A stretch of 64,000 nt of DNA from Bacillus velezensis (GCF_001461825.1 NZ_LLZC01000019.1:310001-374000), one strand, 5' to 3'. Counted from the first letter of the stretch, positions 47,021 through 54,566 are shown. The notes: generated from the letters alone by a model not told the origin. Made by a program: numbers and translations.

Positions 47021-49327
47021 TTAGTGTAGAAATAACGTATCCAATCTGCGCCTCAGCAGACTTTCGGTCTCATTCATCAATTTTTCACCAATGTCATCGA
47101 CATGTCTGTTTCTCCATGATTCCAAATCCGTGCCCTTTACCCAATGATTAAAAGCGCCTAAAGACGGGCCGCAATGAACTTGGAAATTCACCTTTTGTTC
47201 TTCCTGCCCTTCCAAAGCAAGCAGACATCCTCTTTGCAAATACCACTTAAATAGTAACAGCATCTTATATTTTTGATTGCGCTCAGCTTTTTGGGCCAGG
47301 TTCGGCTGTTTTTCTATTATGCTTTCGTAGATTTCATCAAAAGTCTTGTTAAAATAATCATTTTCGAGCTGAATCTTTGTCTTTTCATCTATCTCATTCA
47401 AAGACTCGTATTGTTGGTAGATTTGAAATAATTTATTTGCCCTGACCGGAAACAGCGTGCCCTTTTTCAGCACCTGAACCTTTGTTCCGAACTCAAACAG
47501 AGTCTCCGAAGGCGCATAAGCAGTATCGCATATTCCTGTCTCACTCAGCATTTCTTTAACAAAACCGCTTGTTTCGGCTTCAACTGTACATTGATTAATG
47601 GATCCCGTCATAATAAAATCAGCGCCCATTAAAAAAGCAGACGCGGCAGACTCGGGAGTCCCGATTCCTCCCGCAGCCCCGATCCTTATCTTCCTTGCGT
47701 ATTTGTGTGTTTCCATCATTTCATCCCGCAGGTTAACAAAAAACGGCAGCATCGCCGTCAATGAGCCCTGTTCGGTATTACTTCCGCAATCTGCTTCAAT
47801 AATGATATCGTCTGCTAACGGAATACGGCTGAGCCACTCCGCCTGCTCTTCCGTCAGCATACCGTTCTGACACATTCTCTTTACGATACTTTGAGGAGGC
47901 GGACTCAGAAATGCGGCCGCAACTTCCGGCCGTGAAACTTTGGCAATGATCCGATTATGAGGTATGACGCTGCCGCTTTTGTCTATCTTCAACTGATGCG
48001 CTTTGTAATAAATTAATGGCGCGCTGACGGAAAGATACGAAGACGCTTCTATTACTCGTACGTCATGCTTGATATATAAATCTATCAATTCCTTTTCTCT
48101 ATCTTGATGAGCCGGCTCAAATCGCAGATTCATACCGTAGGGCTGGCCATTTTTGAGTGTCTTCTTAATAGAAATAAGGGCCTGTTCAATTTCCCTTATC
48201 GTTAAACCTGCTGTTCCAAAGAACCCCAGCATTCCTTTCTTCCCGAGGCGGATCAGCATTTCAGCGGAAGAGATCCCTCTATGCATCGCACCTGCCAAAT
48301 ACGCGTATGTCAAACCGTAATCTTCTTTGAAAGATTGATCACCCAATCGGGACACCGGTGAAGCTGCACCGCTCTCTATATTTTCGGCCAAGAGGCTATG
48401 CTCTTTCCCGCTTTCCGAATTGTCCTTGTTCCCTTCAGGAAAAAAGAGACTGTCTTCCGGCGCACTGATAGTAAGCGGTTCCTCATCTCTTTGTATGGTT
48501 TGAATTAATTTAGTCAGAATGTTTCCGGGACCGATCTCTTCAAACACAGTGACGCCTTGTCCCATTAGATACCTGATGCTTTCAGTCCATTTTACCGAGT
48601 TTGTTATTTGTTCAATTAAATTCCGTTTGATATCTTCTTGTTTATAAGGTCTTGCCGTATAGTTAGAAATGACCGGGAAATTCAATTCAGAAAAATGAAA
48701 CCCCTCGATAAATTCCGCAAATTCACGCTGTGCACTTTCCATGAAACGAGAATGAAAAGCCCCGCCGACCTGCAATACGATATAAGCTTTCGCCCCTTCT
48801 TTTTCAAAAAAAGAGGCTGCCCGCTTTATCTCTTCTGCAGCCCCTGCTATCACAATTTGTGAAGATGTATTGTAATTGGCGATATCTATTTGGCCGAATT
48901 CATACTTTTGAAGTATTTTTTTTATGTGGTGCTCATCCAGTCCGATCACGGCAGCCATTCCGCCCTCGGAAGCCTCACTCATTAACTCGCCTCTTTTAGC
49001 AACCAGCCGGAGACCTGTTTCAAAATTAAAAACACCGGCCGCAAAAAGCGCAGTATATTCACCCAGACTATGTCCTGCAACAGCATCAGGACGTGTATGA
49101 CCTTCTTTTAAACCCTTTAAATATTGCAGTGCGCTCACTGTATAAATTGCAGGTTGTGTATACTTCGTATCAGTCAGCCTCTCTTTTTCGTCTGAAAGGC
49201 ATAAATCCTTTATGGAGTATCCTAAAATATGATCTGCCTTTTTAATGAGCTCACCGAATTCATCGAATAAGTCTCTGCCCATTCCTTTAAACTGCGCTCC
49301 CTGTCCGGGAAAGACGTAAGCAAGCAT
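47021..49327 (-). CDS. mlnA: MlnA, trans-acting malonyl acyltransferase fused to an FMN-type enoylreductase
   Basis: 768 residues from the chosen start. Residues 1-285 are a malonyl-CoA:ACP acyltransferase: GQGAQ near 8-12, the nucleophile Ser87 in GHSLGE, and the catalytic His192 in GAFHSR. Residues about 320-760 are an enoylreductase of the PfaD / nitronate-monooxygenase-like flavin family, with a glycine-rich FMN-binding stretch (GAAGGIGTPE) and a following MGADF segment. The AT loads all modules of the line, since none has its own. The ER is the only one visible in the window and could act in trans on the MlnB KS2 module. Fusion of AT and ER resembles PksE of the bacillaene system. An ORF extends 33 codons upstream, but the internal ATG at 49327 has a strong GGAGG 7 nt away and starts exactly at the AT motif. 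It is the first gene of the operon, 21 nt before mlnB. Confidence 0.92.
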   Translation of the reverse strand: MLAYVFPGQGAQFKGMGRDLFDEFGELIKKADHILGYSIKDLCLSDEKERLTDTKYTQPAIYTVSALQYLKGLKEGHTRPDAVAGHSLGEYTALFAAGVFNFETGLRLVAKRGELMSEASEGGMAAVIGLDEHHIKKILQKYEFGQIDIANYNTSSQIVIAGAAEEIKRAASFFEKEGAKAYIVLQVGGAFHSRFMESAQREFAEFIEGFHFSELNFPVISNYTARPYKQEDIKRNLIEQITNSVKWTESIRYLMGQGVTVFEEIGPGNILTKLIQTIQRDEEPLTISAPEDSLFFPEGNKDNSESGKEHSLLAENIESGAASPVSRLGDQSFKEDYGLTYAYLAGAMHRGISSAEMLIRLGKKGMLGFFGTAGLTIREIEQALISIKKTLKNGQPYGMNLRFEPAHQDREKELIDLYIKHDVRVIEASSYLSVSAPLIYYKAHQLKIDKSGSVIPHNRIIAKVSRPEVAAAFLSPPPQSIVKRMCQNGMLTEEQAEWLSRIPLADDIIIEADCGSNTEQGSLTAMLPFFVNLRDEMMETHKYARKIRIGAAGGIGTPESAASAFLMGADFIMTGSINQCTVEAETSGFVKEMLSETGICDTAYAPSETLFEFGTKVQVLKKGTLFPVRANKLFQIYQQYESLNEIDEKTKIQLENDYFNKTFDEIYESIIEKQPNLAQKAERNQKYKMLLLFKWYLQRGCLLALEGQEEQKVNFQVHCGPSLGAFNHWVKGTDLESWRNRHVDDIGEKLMNETESLLRRRLDTLFLH

Positions 49328-49451
49328 TTGTTTTCCTCCTGTTCCGTATTTCTGCCGTTTCTTTTCGTTACGATTTTGATAAACGTTTTTCACTTCAATT
49401 TTAAAATTGTCGTTTACTTTCAGCACCCTTACTTAATAAGCATTACTAAGC

Positions 49452-49485
49452 AAAATAAAAAAACCTTTATGCCGGATAAAGGTTT
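49452..49485 (-). terminator. Intrinsic terminator inside the mln leader
   Basis: A perfect 10-bp inverted repeat (49461-49470 with 49476-49485, 5-nt loop) is followed on the minus strand by seven T residues, an A and four more T. It lies between the mln promoter and mlnA, about 170 nt into the transcript and 125 nt before the start codon. Read on the plus strand there is no T tract, so it acts only toward mlnA. Such a leader terminator must be overcome for expression. In B. velezensis the NusG paralogue LoaP is known to do this for the mln operon; loaP itself is not in this window. Confidence 0.88.
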
Positions 49486-49575
49486 AAAAGCAAAAAGCAT
49501 GTACAAATATCATATTGCCGTAAATATAAATAGATAGAATTTTCTGATAATTAAAATCACATTTTCATTCTGTTT

Positions 49576-49592
49576 TATATATATATATATAT
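49576..49592. repeat. (TA)n tract in the mln leader
   Basis: Seventeen bases of uninterrupted alternating T and A in the transcribed leader, between the upstream hairpin and the terminator. In RNA it would be self-complementary. Such tracts are prone to length change, so its length may vary between strains. No function can be assigned from the sequence. Confidence 0.8.
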
Positions 49593-49610
49593 CAATATAA
49601 TAAAAACATT

Positions 49611-49634
49611 CCAACGTGCCGAAACAACGATTGG
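49611..49634 (-). promoter_or_regulatory. Leader hairpin with UUCG loop, candidate LoaP antitermination element
   Basis: On the minus strand this 24-nt segment folds into a stem with outer CCAA/UUGG and inner CG/CG pairs, two single bulged U residues on the 5' arm, and a UUCG tetraloop (49623-49620) closed by a U-G pair. It begins about 20 nt after the predicted transcription start and about 125 nt before the leader terminator. LoaP-regulated operons are known to need a small RNA hairpin in this part of the leader. That this is the hairpin is my inference from position and shape. Confidence 0.65.
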
Positions 49635-49660
49635 TTTTATGTGAATATTTCCCTAAATAA

Positions 49661-49689
49661 ATACTATACTATGATTTACTTGTTGTCAA
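49661..49689 (-). promoter_or_regulatory. Sigma-A promoter of the mln operon
   Basis: On the minus strand a perfect -35 TTGACA (49689-49684), a 17-nt spacer, and -10 TAGTAT (49666-49661). The expected start is near 49654, giving a leader of about 325 nt before mlnA. It is the best promoter match in the ykyA-mlnA gap. Confidence 0.85.
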
Positions 49690-49715
49690 TGGGAAACACA
49701 CGTATTTACCAATTC

Positions 49716-49743
49716 TTCAGCCGCCTTTTTACAGGCGGCTGAA
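49716..49743 (-). terminator. Stable inverted repeat after ykyA, probable terminator
   Basis: A perfect 11-bp GC-rich stem (49716-49726 with 49733-49743) and a 6-nt loop lie about 50 nt beyond the ykyA stop and just before the mln promoter. Neither strand has a proper T tract after the stem, so termination may be weak or the structure may protect the 3' end of the ykyA message. It marks the border between the core genome and the mln operon. Confidence 0.55.
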
Positions 49744-49791
49744 CTCGGTTGTTATCAGTTCATCAGCCCATGCCGATATGCCTTCACTATA

Positions 49792-50436
49792 CTATTTGCG
49801 GAATAATAGTTCTTTCTCTTTGTTGTAGTCTTTAGTAAATTGATTGAACTCATCTGCTTGTTTATGCACCTTTTCGTAAACTGAGTTTACTTTGCTGATT
49901 TGCTCTTCCAGCTGCGCTAATGTGAGCTTTTTATCTTTAATCAGTTTATAAAGGTCCTTATCAAGTGAAATGGCTTTTTCGTACTTTTTGTACAAAAGGT
50001 CATAAGATGCATACCTTTTCTCCATTAAAGCGACCGCATGCCCGGCTTTTTCTTTTACTTTCTTATCCTTTATTTCTTGAGAAGTTTTTTTTGCGGATTC
50101 AAACGCTTGTTTTGAATCATCAATACTGTCTTTTTCTGCTTTCAGATGTTTTTTTCGCTGATTTGCATTGCTCAGAGCCTGATCAGACAGTGTGACAATT
50201 TTCTGGTAATCATCCATATTCAGTTTAACCGCGCTGTCGTATAGCTGATGCTCTTTTTTCTCCAATTTTTCTAATGTTTTCTGCTCTTTTTGAAACGGTT
50301 TTTCCGCTTGAACGGCTTTTTCCATCGAGTCATGAAGCGATTCAACCGGATCTTTTCCCCCGCAGCCGGCAAGCAGCATACTTGCGGCGCCGAGCGCTCC
50401 GATTCCTGCTAATACCTTTTTTTGAATCATATTCAC
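49792..50436 (-). CDS. ykyA: YkyA-family lipoprotein
   Basis: 214 residues. The N terminus is a lipoprotein signal peptide: two lysines after the start, a hydrophobic stretch, and the lipobox LLAGC with Cys25, followed by GGKD, so the mature protein should be lipid-anchored on the outer face of the membrane. The rest is highly charged, Lys/Glu-rich and predicted helical or coiled-coil. The family is described as a putative cell-wall-binding lipoprotein; its exact role is unknown to me. The start is GTG at 50436, 7 nt from GGGGG; the ATG two codons later is 13 nt away. In B. subtilis it precedes pdhA in the same direction; here the mln operon follows instead. It appears to have its own promoter. 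Confidence 0.88.
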   Translation of the reverse strand: MNMIQKKVLAGIGALGAASMLLAGCGGKDPVESLHDSMEKAVQAEKPFQKEQKTLEKLEKKEHQLYDSAVKLNMDDYQKIVTLSDQALSNANQRKKHLKAEKDSIDDSKQAFESAKKTSQEIKDKKVKEKAGHAVALMEKRYASYDLLYKKYEKAISLDKDLYKLIKDKKLTLAQLEEQISKVNSVYEKVHKQADEFNQFTKDYNKEKELLFRK

Positions 50437-50464
50437 TTAAAATCCCCCAATCTTGACAATTTCC

Positions 50465-50493
50465 ACTATAGAAGCCCGAACGCTTTTTGACAA
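50465..50493 (-). promoter_or_regulatory. Sigma-A promoter of ykyA
   Basis: Minus strand: TTGTCA (50493-50488), 17-nt spacer, TATAGT (50470-50465). It lies about 30 nt before the ykyA start codon. Confidence 0.7.
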
Positions 50494-50589
50494 TAGCTGA
50501 GCTGTAATTGGCATGACCGGGTAAAGACGCTTACGGTGCTTTCAAAGAATACTTGCGTAAAAAATTGAGAAAACAGGGCGGATGACCAT

Positions 50590-50616
50590 ACATCTTTTTG
50601 GCTTTTACATAGTTTA
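50590..50616 (+). promoter_or_regulatory. Sigma-K-like promoter of the YjcZ-type gene
   Basis: AC at 50590-50591, exactly 16 nt, then CATAGTTTA at 50608-50616, matching the mother-cell sigma-K pattern AC-N16-CATANNNTA. It lies about 58 nt before the ATG of the small Gly/Tyr/Cys-rich gene, which fits expression late in sporulation. Confidence 0.65.
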
Positions 50617-50674
50617 TAGTAGACGCCGGCCCTGCTGACAGAGGGTCAGCGTAATTAAAAGAGGAGGTTTTTTT

Positions 50675-50854
50675 ATGTACGGATATGGATTTGGCGGCGG
50701 ATTTGGCGGCGGTTGTTGCGGCGGCGGATATGGTTATGGCGGCGGTTACGGTTACGGCTGCGGCGGCGGATACGGCCGCACATTCGCATTAATCGTCGTA
50801 TTGTTTATCTTATTAATCATCGTCGGTGCCGCTTATTTAGGCTGCGGCTGCTGA
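50675..50854 (+). CDS. YjcZ-family small Gly/Tyr/Cys-rich membrane peptide
   Basis: A 59-codon gene with a strong ribosome site (GAGGAGG, 7 nt before ATG). Residues 1-34 are almost only Gly, Tyr, Phe and Cys (short GGGYGYG-like repeats); residues 36-55 form one hydrophobic helix ([12 protein letters not shown] core); the end is GCGC. This layout is that of the YjcZ family of small sporulation proteins found in many copies in Bacillus, thought to sit in spore outer layers or membranes. The upstream sigma-K-like promoter supports sporulation expression. It lies between divergent ykyA and convergent-in-direction defB, and a GC-rich inverted repeat follows. Which numbered paralogue it is I cannot tell. 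Confidence 0.85.
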   Translation: MYGYGFGGGFGGGCCGGGYGYGGGYGYGCGGGYGRTFALIVVLFILLIIVGAAYLGCGC

Positions 50855-50874
50855 CCTTATACACCATGAACATC

Positions 50875-50896
50875 GGCCGGCCTGCTATGGCCGGCC
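50875..50896 (+). terminator. GC-rich inverted repeat after the YjcZ-type gene
   Basis: Two copies of the 8-base palindromic word GGCCGGCC (50875-50882 and 50889-50896) separated by 6 nt form a perfect stem 21 nt after the stop codon, followed by AATTGTTT. It is probably a weak terminator. Confidence 0.55.
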
Positions 50897-50906
50897 AATT
50901 GTTTCG

Positions 50907-50936
50907 TTGCGCCGCGATAAAGAAATTCGCTATAAT
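50907..50936 (+). promoter_or_regulatory. Sigma-A promoter of defB
   Basis: TTGCGC (50907-50912), 18-nt spacer, perfect TATAAT (50931-50936), about 30 nt before the defB start codon. Confidence 0.6.
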
Positions 50937-50966
50937 TTACATATTAAGCTTTAGGAGTGAAGTTTC

Positions 50967-51521
50967 TTGATTACTATGGAAAATATTGTACGCGACGGAC
51001 ATCCCGCGCTCAGAGAGATCGCTGAAGAGGTTCAGCTTCCCGCTTCTGACGAAGAAAAACAGCATCTTGCTGATATGATTGAGTTTGTGAAAAACAGCCA
51101 AAATCCTGAATTAGCCGAGAAATACAAGCTTCGTCCGGGCGTCGGTCTTGCCGCTCCGCAAACAGACGTAAAAAAACGGATGATCGCCGTCCATGCAGAA
51201 GATGCGAAAGGCACTTTATACAGCTATGCTCTTTTTAACCCTAAGATCGTCAGCCACTCAGTGGAAAAAAGCTACTTGACGAGCGGAGAAGGCTGCCTGT
51301 CGGTAGACGAACCCATTCCCGGCTATGTGCCGCGCTACGCCCGCATCCGCGTAAAGGCGGTGACGCTTGAAGGAGAACAGATTGACATCCGTCTCAAAGG
51401 TTTTCCGGCCATCGTGTTTCAGCACGAAATCGATCATCTGAACGGCGTGATGTTTTACGACCATATCGACAAAGAAAATCCGTTCAAAGAACCTGAAAAC
51501 GCCATTGCCATTGACCGTTAA
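50967..51521 (+). CDS. defB: Peptide deformylase (DefB)
   Basis: 184 residues. Removes the formyl group from the N-terminal methionine of new proteins. All three family motifs are intact: GVGLAAPQ (58-65), EGCLS (108-112, with metal ligand Cys110) and HEIDH (153-157, metal ligands His153 and His157, catalytic Glu154). Length and sequence fit the Gram-positive type 2 enzyme called YkrB/DefB in B. subtilis, the second deformylase beside Def. The start is TTG at 50967, 9 nt after AGGAG; the ATG three codons later is too far from the ribosome site. It is a single-gene unit with its own promoter and a bidirectional terminator shared with ykrA. Confidence 0.95.
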   Translation: MITMENIVRDGHPALREIAEEVQLPASDEEKQHLADMIEFVKNSQNPELAEKYKLRPGVGLAAPQTDVKKRMIAVHAEDAKGTLYSYALFNPKIVSHSVEKSYLTSGEGCLSVDEPIPGYVPRYARIRVKAVTLEGEQIDIRLKGFPAIVFQHEIDHLNGVMFYDHIDKENPFKEPENAIAIDR

Positions 51522-51525
51522 AAAT

Positions 51526-51551
51526 AACCGGCACTTCCCAAAGTGCCGGTT
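51526..51551. terminator. Bidirectional terminator between defB and ykrA
   Basis: A perfect 11-bp stem (51526-51536 with 51541-51551) with loop CCCA, four T on the plus-strand side and a run of A on the other. It serves the convergent genes defB and ykrA. Confidence 0.9.
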
Positions 51552-51555
51552 TTCT

Positions 51556-52329
51556 CTATTTCAAAAGGCCCAGTTCTTTGACGGCCCAGCTGATTCCCTC
51601 TTCATCCACCGGCTTTGTGACGAAATCGGCGGCAGCTTTTAATTCCGGAACCGCATTTCCCATCGCCACCCCGGTGCCGACAAAACGGATCATCTCAAGG
51701 TCATTTAGTCCGTCGCCGAATGCATAAGTGTCACTTACCCCGTACGGAAGCCGCTCAAGCACTCTTTTAATGCCTTCCGCTTTTGAACCGCCTTTCGGAA
51801 GCACATCCGTTGACAATTCATGCCAGCGGACATAATCAAACTCCGGAAAAGCGGCATATGCTTTTTCTTCATGACCGCGGCAGAATAAAAGCAGCTGATA
51901 AATTTCTTTTCCTTTATAAAATGTTTCATCAACTTCGGGATAAGGCGCTTTCAGACTGCCTATTCCTTCCGAGACGTGCGGATGTCCGGGGACGGTCGTT
52001 TTCATCGTGTCTTCCGCCATAAATACGACGGGGTGCTCCCCTTCTGCCGCCTGCTTTAATAAACGCGCAACTGCATCTTCAGGAAGCGGATTTTTATAAA
52101 TGACCTCACCTTCAAATACGACATACTGGCCGTTGTATGAAATAAATGATTCAATCTCAAGCTCTTCCAGAATCGGTTTTACCATAAACGGGGACCTTCC
52201 GCTGGCGATAAAAACGTGATGGCCAGCCTCTTTAAGCGCCGTCACGGCGTTTCTTGCGCTATCGGGAATATGTTTATCATGGTCATAGATCGTGCCGTCA
52301 ATATCAAAAAAAATCAATTTTGGTTTCAT
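51556..52329 (-). CDS. ykrA: YkrA, HAD-superfamily phosphatase (Cof type)
   Basis: 257 residues, the length of B. subtilis YkrA. HAD motif I is DIDGT (Asp9 nucleophile, Asp11), motif II lies in FIASGRSP, and the Mg-binding motif IV is GDGLNDLEM near the C terminus. The large cap between them is of the Cof/IIB type, so it probably dephosphorylates small phosphometabolites such as sugar phosphates or flavin phosphates; the substrate is not known to me. The ORF extends 19 codons upstream, but ATG at 52329 has AGGAG at good distance and begins at the conserved MKPKLIFFD. It is convergent with defB and divergent from the small gene at 52497. Confidence 0.9.
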   Translation of the reverse strand: MKPKLIFFDIDGTIYDHDKHIPDSARNAVTALKEAGHHVFIASGRSPFMVKPILEELEIESFISYNGQYVVFEGEVIYKNPLPEDAVARLLKQAAEGEHPVVFMAEDTMKTTVPGHPHVSEGIGSLKAPYPEVDETFYKGKEIYQLLLFCRGHEEKAYAAFPEFDYVRWHELSTDVLPKGGSKAEGIKRVLERLPYGVSDTYAFGDGLNDLEMIRFVGTGVAMGNAVPELKAAADFVTKPVDEEGISWAVKELGLLK

Positions 52330-52445
52330 GTCAATTTCTCCTTTTTCCCGTTTATCAGTCGTGTCTTTTTCAATATCATCATACATAAAGTTTTTCTTCC
52401 GGAAAACCGCCTTGATGAAATTCCAGTTTTACCCACGAAAACAAA

Positions 52446-52475
52446 TTCAGTTTTTCCGCATACTACTGCTATAAA
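52446..52475 (+). promoter_or_regulatory. Extended -10 promoter of the small peptide gene
   Basis: TTCAGT (52446-52451), 18-nt spacer, TGC preceding TATAAA (52470-52475). The start would fall near 52482, leaving a very short leader that still contains AAGGAGG. Confidence 0.5.
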
Positions 52476-52496
52476 GGGCTTCAAAGGAGGTATACG

Positions 52497-52568
52497 ATGC
52501 TGCGCCGATTACGGAAGAAACTCAGAAGACAGTGGGGCGGAATGCTCCGGAAAAAAGTCATCGCGTAG
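52497..52568 (+). CDS. Unrecognised 23-residue cationic amphipathic peptide
   Basis: A short ORF with every mark of a real gene: AAGGAGG 6 nt before ATG, a promoter-like sequence upstream, and a hairpin terminator starting right at the stop codon. The peptide has ten Arg/Lys and no acidic residue; Leu2, Leu5, Leu9 and Trp13 would lie on one face of a helix with the basic residues on the other. It ends in a GG hinge and a second short basic stretch. I do not recognise it. It could be a membrane-active or RNA-binding peptide, or the coding part of a small RNA. It lies alone between divergent ykrA and the rpoY-rnjA operon. Confidence 0.6.
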   Translation: MLRRLRKKLRRQWGGMLRKKVIA

Positions 52569-52602
52569 AAGGGGTCTTTCGGTTTTTGAAAGTCCCTTTT
52601 TT
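52569..52602 (+). terminator. Terminator of the small peptide gene
   Basis: A stem made of AAGGG with CCCTT and CTTTC with GAAAG (one small internal loop), a 7-nt T-rich loop, then six T. It begins directly after the TAG of the 23-residue gene. Confidence 0.75.
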
Positions 52603-52617
52603 GCTCGAGACTTTCCT

Positions 52618-52640
52618 TATAATCCGTTTTCGAATATAAT
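52618..52640 (+). promoter_or_regulatory. Two TATAAT boxes before rpoY-rnjA
   Basis: Perfect -10 hexamers at 52618-52623 and 52635-52640; neither has a good -35 at normal distance. One of them probably starts the rpoY-rnjA transcript, with rpoY about 45-60 nt further on. Confidence 0.4.
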
Positions 52641-52683
52641 AGAATAAGCGAGTCTAACATACGGCATTTAAGGAGAGATTTGG

Positions 52684-52893
52684 ATGATTTATAAGGTATT
52701 TTATCAAGAGAAGGCTGACGAAGTACCTGTTCGGGAAAAAACAGATTCACTTTACATTGAGGGCGTTTCAGAACGGGACGTCAGAACGAAACTGAAAGAT
52801 CAGAAATACAACATTGAATTTGTTCAGCCTGTGGACGGTGCTTTTTTAGAATATGAGAAGCAGAGCGAAAATTTTAAAGTATTGGAGTTATGA
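52684..52893 (+). CDS. rpoY: RpoY, epsilon subunit of RNA polymerase
   Basis: 69 residues, the full length of the family (formerly YkzG). It is a small subunit that binds RNA polymerase in Firmicutes, structurally similar to phage Gp2-type inhibitors. The sequence begins [10 protein letters not shown] and is acidic and compact with no transmembrane segment. ATG has AAGGAG about 9 nt upstream. It directly precedes rnjA: its TGA overlaps an ATG (ATGA) just before the accepted rnjA start, so the two are cotranscribed and translationally coupled. This arrangement is conserved in Bacillus. Confidence 0.93.
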   Translation: MIYKVFYQEKADEVPVREKTDSLYIEGVSERDVRTKLKDQKYNIEFVQPVDGAFLEYEKQSENFKVLEL

Positions 52894-52898
52894 GCGGA

Positions 52899-54566
52899 AT
52901 GAAATTTGTAAAAAATGACCAGACTGCCGTTTTCGCCCTCGGCGGATTGGGCGAGATCGGGAAAAATACGTACGGGGTGCAGTTTCAGGATGAAATTGTA
53001 CTGATTGATGCGGGAATCAAGTTCCCGGAAGATGAACTTCTCGGCATTGATTACGTAATCCCCGATTACACGTATTTAGTAAAAAATGAAGATAAAATTA
53101 AAGGTCTGTTTATCACCCACGGTCACGAAGACCATATCGGCGGTATTCCGTACCTGCTCAGACAAGTAAATATTCCCGTTTACGGCGGTAAACTCGCGAT
53201 CGGCTTACTTCGGAATAAACTTGAAGAGCACGGGCTGCTAAGACAGACCAAATTAAACATCATCGGTGAAGACGACATCGTGAAGTTCCGCAAGACGTCT
53301 GTATCCTTCTTCAGAACGACACACAGCATTCCGGATTCATACGGAATCGTCGTCAAAACACCGCCGGGCAATATCGTACATACCGGGGACTTTAAGTTCG
53401 ATTTCACACCGGTAGGCGAACCGGCAAACTTGACTAAGATGGCTGAAATCGGGAAAGAAGGCGTTCTGTGCCTGCTTTCTGACAGTACAAACAGTGAGGT
53501 TCCTGATTTCACCATGTCAGAACGCCGCGTAGGCGAAAGCATTCACGATATTTTCCGAAAAGTGGACGGCAGAATTATATTTGCGACATTCGCTTCAAAT
53601 ATACACCGTCTTCAGCAGGTGATTGAAGCAGCCGTTTTAAACGGCAGAAAAGTTGCCGTATTCGGACGCAGTATGGAATCGGCTATTGAAATCGGACAAA
53701 ATCTCGGTTACATTACCTGTCCTAAAAATACGTTTATTGAGCATAACGAAATCAATCGTATGCCTGCCAATAAGGTAACGATTTTATGTACGGGAAGCCA
53801 AGGTGAACCGATGGCGGCGTTATCACGCATCGCTAACGGGACGCACCGGCAGATTTCCATTAATCCCGGAGATACGGTCGTCTTTTCTTCCTCTCCGATT
53901 CCCGGAAACACAATCAGCGTAAGCCGCACCATCAACCAGCTGTACCGTGCGGGCGCAGAAGTCATTCACGGTTCATTGAATGACATTCATACATCCGGAC
54001 ACGGCGGACAGGAAGAGCAGAAATTAATGCTCCGCCTGATCAAACCGAAGTTCTTTATGCCGATTCACGGTGAGTACAGAATGCAGAAAATGCACGTCAA
54101 ACTCGCGACTGATTGCGGCATACCTGAAGAAAACTGCTTTATCATGGATAATGGCGAAGTGCTGGCCCTCAAAGGCGAAGAAGCCGCTGTGGCAGGCAAA
54201 ATTCCGTCCGGCTCCGTTTACATTGACGGAAGCGGAATCGGTGATATCGGCAATATCGTGCTCCGCGACCGCCGCATTCTTTCAGAAGAAGGCCTTGTTA
54301 TCGTTGTTGTCAGCATCAATATGGACGACTTTAGGGTTTCGGCGGGACCTGATTTAATCTCAAGAGGTTTTGTTTACATGAGAGAATCCGGTGATTTGAT
54401 CAATGACGCGCAGCAGCTCATTTCGAACCATCTGGAGAAAGTAATGGATCGGAAAACAACGCAGTGGTCCGAAATTAAAAACGAAATTACCGATACACTA
54501 GCTCCGTTCCTATACGAAAAAACAAAACGCCGCCCGATGATCCTTCCGATCATTATGGAGGTCTAA
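52899..54566 (+). CDS. rnjA: Ribonuclease J1
   Basis: 555 residues. A 5'-3' exoribonuclease and endoribonuclease that matures and degrades RNA, forming a complex with RNase J2. The metallo-beta-lactamase motif HGHEDH is at 74-79 (zinc ligands His74, His76, Asp78, His79); the beta-CASP region follows (FGRSMES, and STNSE near 186-190), then the HTSGHGG motif and a C-terminal oligomerisation domain. It is practically the same as the B. subtilis protein. I take ATG at 52899 (MKFVKND), 11 nt from GGAG; an ATG three codons upstream at 52890 overlaps the rpoY stop but is only 2 nt from that site. A strong terminator follows immediately. Confidence 0.96.
   Translation: MKFVKNDQTAVFALGGLGEIGKNTYGVQFQDEIVLIDAGIKFPEDELLGIDYVIPDYTYLVKNEDKIKGLFITHGHEDHIGGIPYLLRQVNIPVYGGKLAIGLLRNKLEEHGLLRQTKLNIIGEDDIVKFRKTSVSFFRTTHSIPDSYGIVVKTPPGNIVHTGDFKFDFTPVGEPANLTKMAEIGKEGVLCLLSDSTNSEVPDFTMSERRVGESIHDIFRKVDGRIIFATFASNIHRLQQVIEAAVLNGRKVAVFGRSMESAIEIGQNLGYITCPKNTFIEHNEINRMPANKVTILCTGSQGEPMAALSRIANGTHRQISINPGDTVVFSSSPIPGNTISVSRTINQLYRAGAEVIHGSLNDIHTSGHGGQEEQKLMLRLIKPKFFMPIHGEYRMQKMHVKLATDCGIPEENCFIMDNGEVLALKGEEAAVAGKIPSGSVYIDGSGIGDIGNIVLRDRRILSEEGLVIVVVSINMDDFRVSAGPDLISRGFVYMRESGDLINDAQQLISNHLEKVMDRKTTQWSEIKNEITDTLAPFLYEKTKRRPMILPIIMEV

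Noticed and set aside
1-49000. Many plus-strand ORFs of 60-200 codons opposite the mln genes, such as the 200-codon one at 2222-2824
   Set aside because: They lie antisense to long, clearly coding PKS domains, lack ribosome sites and recognisable motifs, and arise from codon bias on the coding strand.
49339-49426. N-terminal extension of MlnA by 33 residues
   Set aside because: The extension is Lys/Asn-rich and lies in the leader; the strong GGAGG is placed for ATG at 49327, where the AT domain begins.
52330-52386. N-terminal extension of YkrA by 19 residues
   Set aside because: The ribosome site serves ATG at 52329, and HAD phosphatases of this type begin at MKPKLIFFD.
52481-52750. An 89-codon minus-strand ORF overlapping the rpoY promoter region
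   Set aside because: It crosses the terminator and promoter of plus-strand genes, has no ribosome site, and resembles no family.
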